Under the pieces are notes generated by a model. The model ran no database searches. It had not been told where the DNA came from and saw nothing but the letters and a program-made list of their open reading frames with translations. Below, piece after piece: positions 62,701-64,000 of a stretch of DNA of 64,000 nucleotides. The DNA comes from Ornithinimicrobium pratense (GTDB taxonomy: Bacteria; Actinomycetota; Actinomycetes; Actinomycetales; Dermatophilaceae). A program made the translations under genes and the position numbers. The stretch lies in NCBI RefSeq assembly GCF_008843165.1, contig NZ_CP044427.1:3162001-3226000 (forward strand), written 5' to 3'. Within the stretch, counting starts at the first letter, position 1, and the number at the start of each line of letters is the position of its first letter.

Positions 62701-63227
62701 ACCCCCCGGTCGTGCTGGGCGACCTCGTGCCGCTGCTGCGTGCCCACCTGCGCCCGGGAGACCCCGTCCGCGGCTGGGCCGACGTGCTCGAGGGCAACCC
62801 CGAGCTGGGCGGGCAGGAGCTGCGCGGCTACCTGACCGGGTCGGTCGACGTGGTGCTGCGCACGGGCGGGCGCTACTTGGTCGTGGACTACAAGACCAAC
62901 TGGCTGGGGCGTCCGGAGCAGCCGTTGACCGCGGCCGACTACCGCCCGGAGAAGCTCGATGAGGCCATGGGGCACAGCTCCTACCCCCTGCAGGCGCTGC
63001 TGTATGCCGTCGTCGCGCACCGGTTCCTGCGGTGGCGGCTGCGCGGCTACGACCCGGCGCGGCACCTGGGCGGGGTGCTCTACCTCTACCTGCGCGGGAT
63101 GTGCGGACCGCAGACGCCGGTGGTCGACGGGCACCCGTGCGGGGTCTTCTCCTGGCGGCCGCCGGTGGAGCTGGTCACGGGCGTCTCTGACCTGCTCGAC
63201 GGTCGGCGCGCGGCGGGAGCGGCATGA
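59730..63227 (+). CDS. recB: Exodeoxyribonuclease V beta subunit (RecB helicase-nuclease)
   Basis: The protein has 1165 residues. The helicase begins with the Walker A motif LLEASAGTGKTWTIAALV. TTHQFCQQVLRSLG, VLVDEFQDTDPVQWQVL (Walker B) and RLLYVALTRAQSQVVTWW complete the UvrD-like core. The C-terminal nuclease has YLVVDYKTNWLG (D-x-K). A Gly/Ser/Arg-rich spacer (residues about 945-990) separates helicase and nuclease. It processes double-strand breaks with RecC and RecD. ATG at 59730 overlaps recC. Confidence 0.95.
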   Translation: MTMRQFSITDPLPQGTVLLEASAGTGKTWTIAALVTRYVAEGVATLPEMLVVTFGRAASQELRARVREQLDAAERALADPPPEQERDELLTLLLAGDPDEVAARRTRLRAALSNLDAATIATTHQFCQQVLRSLGVAGTTDASATLVEDLDELLVEVVDDIYLRGFMKDEAAPLFSRGDALKIARRVIDDTHAELRPTIAERGSAPDRRVRFAKAVREEMDVRKRRLQVMHYNDLLSQLAEALKDEGSPARARMRARWRVVLVDEFQDTDPVQWQVLDRAFSGHAHAMVLIGDPKQAIYAFRGGDVVTYLQAAATAVDQRTLPRNYRSDAGVVDALGTLLGGAQLGDKQIAVHPVSAHRPATRLAGAPNTAPVRVRQVLLKDHLGGDSRMGAVRPFIARDLAQDVAALLASDATFDGRPVQARDIAVIAHKGKDLAEAQRALHALGIPAVSTGGSTVLHSQAAHDWLALLEAMVAPHRALLTRAAALTDLLGYAVPQLDTGGADLDDELAQRCRELAHVYARQDVAAVLELLTVAGLPARVLGRVGGERVLTDLRHVAQLLHEVGRRDQLGLVALLEWLRAGMTEDAPQSSGARTRRLDSDAAAVQLVTIHGSKGLQYPVVYLPSLTDRWVSDVPDIPLLHEEPPARTRCLDVGGAAGNPGWDASVRAHKDEDSGESLRLLYVALTRAQSQVVTWWAPCSNSANSALHRVLFGRAPGEGPVPDRVAVPRRDDQAGERLRQWAAEGAFVLEPADPAAEVPEVPVPPAPELRLATWTRQVDTGWRRTSYTALSTPQDEQLAGVGSEPEVVPREDEPDAVDPVVEGTPALPGLEAAVPGAEVPSPMAELPVGATFGSLVHGVLEDADPQADDLHAELLEHIREQKVLWPVDLGEGGEESLAEALVAVCDTPLGPLAGNATLRDIGRAGRLTELDFELPLGGGDLRRGAGGGPKQGRGSGGPGSGHGSGAPGAGERGSGEKGSGERGAGPGGTAYPPVVLGDLVPLLRAHLRPGDPVRGWADVLEGNPELGGQELRGYLTGSVDVVLRTGGRYLVVDYKTNWLGRPEQPLTAADYRPEKLDEAMGHSSYPLQALLYAVVAHRFLRWRLRGYDPARHLGGVLYLYLRGMCGPQTPVVDGHPCGVFSWRPPVELVTGVSDLLDGRRAAGAA
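62640..62684 (+). repeat. 15-nt repeats in the RecB linker
   Basis: Three imperfect in-frame units (62640-62654, 62655-62669, 62670-62684) encode ERGSG, EKGSG and ERGAG. They lie in the helicase-nuclease linker, within a longer Gly/Ser-rich stretch. Confidence 0.75.
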
Positions 63228-63240
63228 GGAGGGCGGAGCG

Positions 63241-64000
63241 GTGAGCATCGTGGAGACCTTCGAGCAGGTCGGTGACTTCGACCGGCGGCTGGCGCTGTCC
63301 GCCAAGGGCGTGTTGGGGCAGTTCAACGCGGCGGGGGTGATCACCGCGGCCGACGTGCACATCGCGCGCACCCTGGCCCGGATCACGCGGGAGCAGGACG
63401 AGTCCGCCGTGCTCGCCGTAGCGATGGCCTCGCGCGGGGTGCGGTCGGGGTCGGTGGCGATCGACCTGACCGACCTGGCGGCCGACGGCGCGTCGGCCCT
63501 GCCCGACCTGCCGTGGCCGGACCCGCAGGACTGGGTGGAGTCCGTCGCCGGCAGCAAGCTCGTGGCGCAGGGCGCGCTCGTCGTCGACCAGGGACTGGTC
63601 TACCTGCAGCGCTACCACCACCAGGAGGTGCAGGTGGTGCAGGACCTGCAGGCCCGGGCCGCGCTGGAGCCACCGGCGGTCGACGAGGCGGTGCTGGCGG
63701 CCGGGCTGCAGCGGATCTTCCCCGGCCAGGGGTATGCCGAGCAGCGCGCCGCCGCGGACGTCGCCATCCGGGCCGGCACTAGCGTGCTCACCGGCGGGCC
63801 CGGCACCGGCAAGACGACCACCGTCGCGGGCGTGCTGGCGCTGCTGGCCGAGCAGGCTGCGGCTGCGGGAGGTCGGCCGCTGCGGGTCGGGCTGGCCGCG
63901 CCGACCGGCAAGGCCGCGGCGCGGGTCAAGGCCGCCCTCGACGGGGCGATGGCCGGCATCCTGGCGCGCACCTCCGACCCGGCGACCCGGGCGGTCGTTG
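63241..64000 (+). CDS. recD: Exodeoxyribonuclease V alpha subunit (RecD), 3' end outside window
   Basis: At least 253 residues are visible. The N-terminal domain (LALSAKGVLGQFNAAGVITA) is followed by QRAAADVAIRAGTSVLTGG and then the Walker A motif GGPGTGKTTT near residue 185. This is the RecD helicase layout, distinct from RecD2 proteins by its short N-terminus. GTG at 63241 has GAGGAGGGCGGAG upstream, 13 nt after recB. The coding frame runs off the right edge. It is the third gene of a recC-recB-recD operon. Confidence 0.93.
   Translation, partial: MSIVETFEQVGDFDRRLALSAKGVLGQFNAAGVITAADVHIARTLARITREQDESAVLAVAMASRGVRSGSVAIDLTDLAADGASALPDLPWPDPQDWVESVAGSKLVAQGALVVDQGLVYLQRYHHQEVQVVQDLQARAALEPPAVDEAVLAAGLQRIFPGQGYAEQRAAADVAIRAGTSVLTGGPGTGKTTTVAGVLALLAEQAAAAGGRPLRVGLAAPTGKAAARVKAALDGAMAGILARTSDPATRAVV

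Overview
The window looks like chromosome of a high-GC actinobacterium, most likely Micrococcales (Intrasporangiaceae/Ornithinimicrobiaceae-like). The reasons are G/C-rich third codon positions, frequent GTG starts, dense 1-4 nt start/stop overlaps, probable leaderless genes, an RmlC-RmlD fusion, a complete recC-recB-recD set, and a BkdR-type regulator beside a branched-chain oxo-acid dehydrogenase operon. The genus is inference. No tRNA, rRNA, CRISPR array, insertion sequence or phage gene was recognised.

Positions 1-30.1 kb form a large exopolysaccharide/capsule locus. It opens with the 3' part of a Wzz-type tyrosine autokinase, an SGNH-like protein and a low-molecular-weight tyrosine phosphatase. 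A heavily broken wecB follows, convergent with an intact wecC. Next come a decayed copy of an ATP-grasp gene whose intact paralogue lies 28 kb away, and a membrane-anchored substrate-binding/VWA protein. A six-gene minus-strand operon (12.8 to 7.3 kb) holds a CDP-glucose-type nucleotidyltransferase, a sugar epimerase/dehydratase, an RmlC-like cupin, a SAF-domain dehydrogenase, an L-2-hydroxyglutarate-oxidase-like flavoprotein and a PAP2 phosphatase. Glycosyltransferases, polymerase (Wzy-like), chain-length protein (Wzz-like), acetyltransferase, flippase (Wzx-like) and an OafA-type acyltransferase fill 13-30 kb. They are arranged around a divergent promoter region at 21.5-21.8 kb, and two Alg14-Alg13-type fused glycosyltransferases bracket the block.

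Positions 30.2-34.6 kb carry a BCCT (BetT-like) transporter, the intact ATP-grasp protein, a small membrane protein and an esterase. A gene-poor 640-bp stretch rich in inverted repeats precedes a histidine kinase/response regulator pair (35.2-37.2 kb). A compact operon follows (37.4-42.6 kb): dapB-like, dapA-like, dapD-like, aminotransferase and a LysA-family decarboxylase. It resembles a self-contained diaminopimelate-type pathway without dapE or dapF, and is the best candidate here for an undescribed biosynthetic system. A small membrane protein and a winged-helix regulator with a degenerate receiver-like domain come next. rmlB, rmlC-rmlD and rmlA (43.8-47.1 kb) supply dTDP-L-rhamnose.

From 47 kb the content is mostly housekeeping: a small Cys-rich protein, a GNAT acetyltransferase and an AsnC regulator divergent from the three-gene oxo-acid dehydrogenase operon. 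These are followed by an alanine/sodium symporter, an unknown membrane protein, a CueP copper lipoprotein, a YbaK-type deacylase, and recC, recB and the 5' part of recD, which runs off the end of the window.
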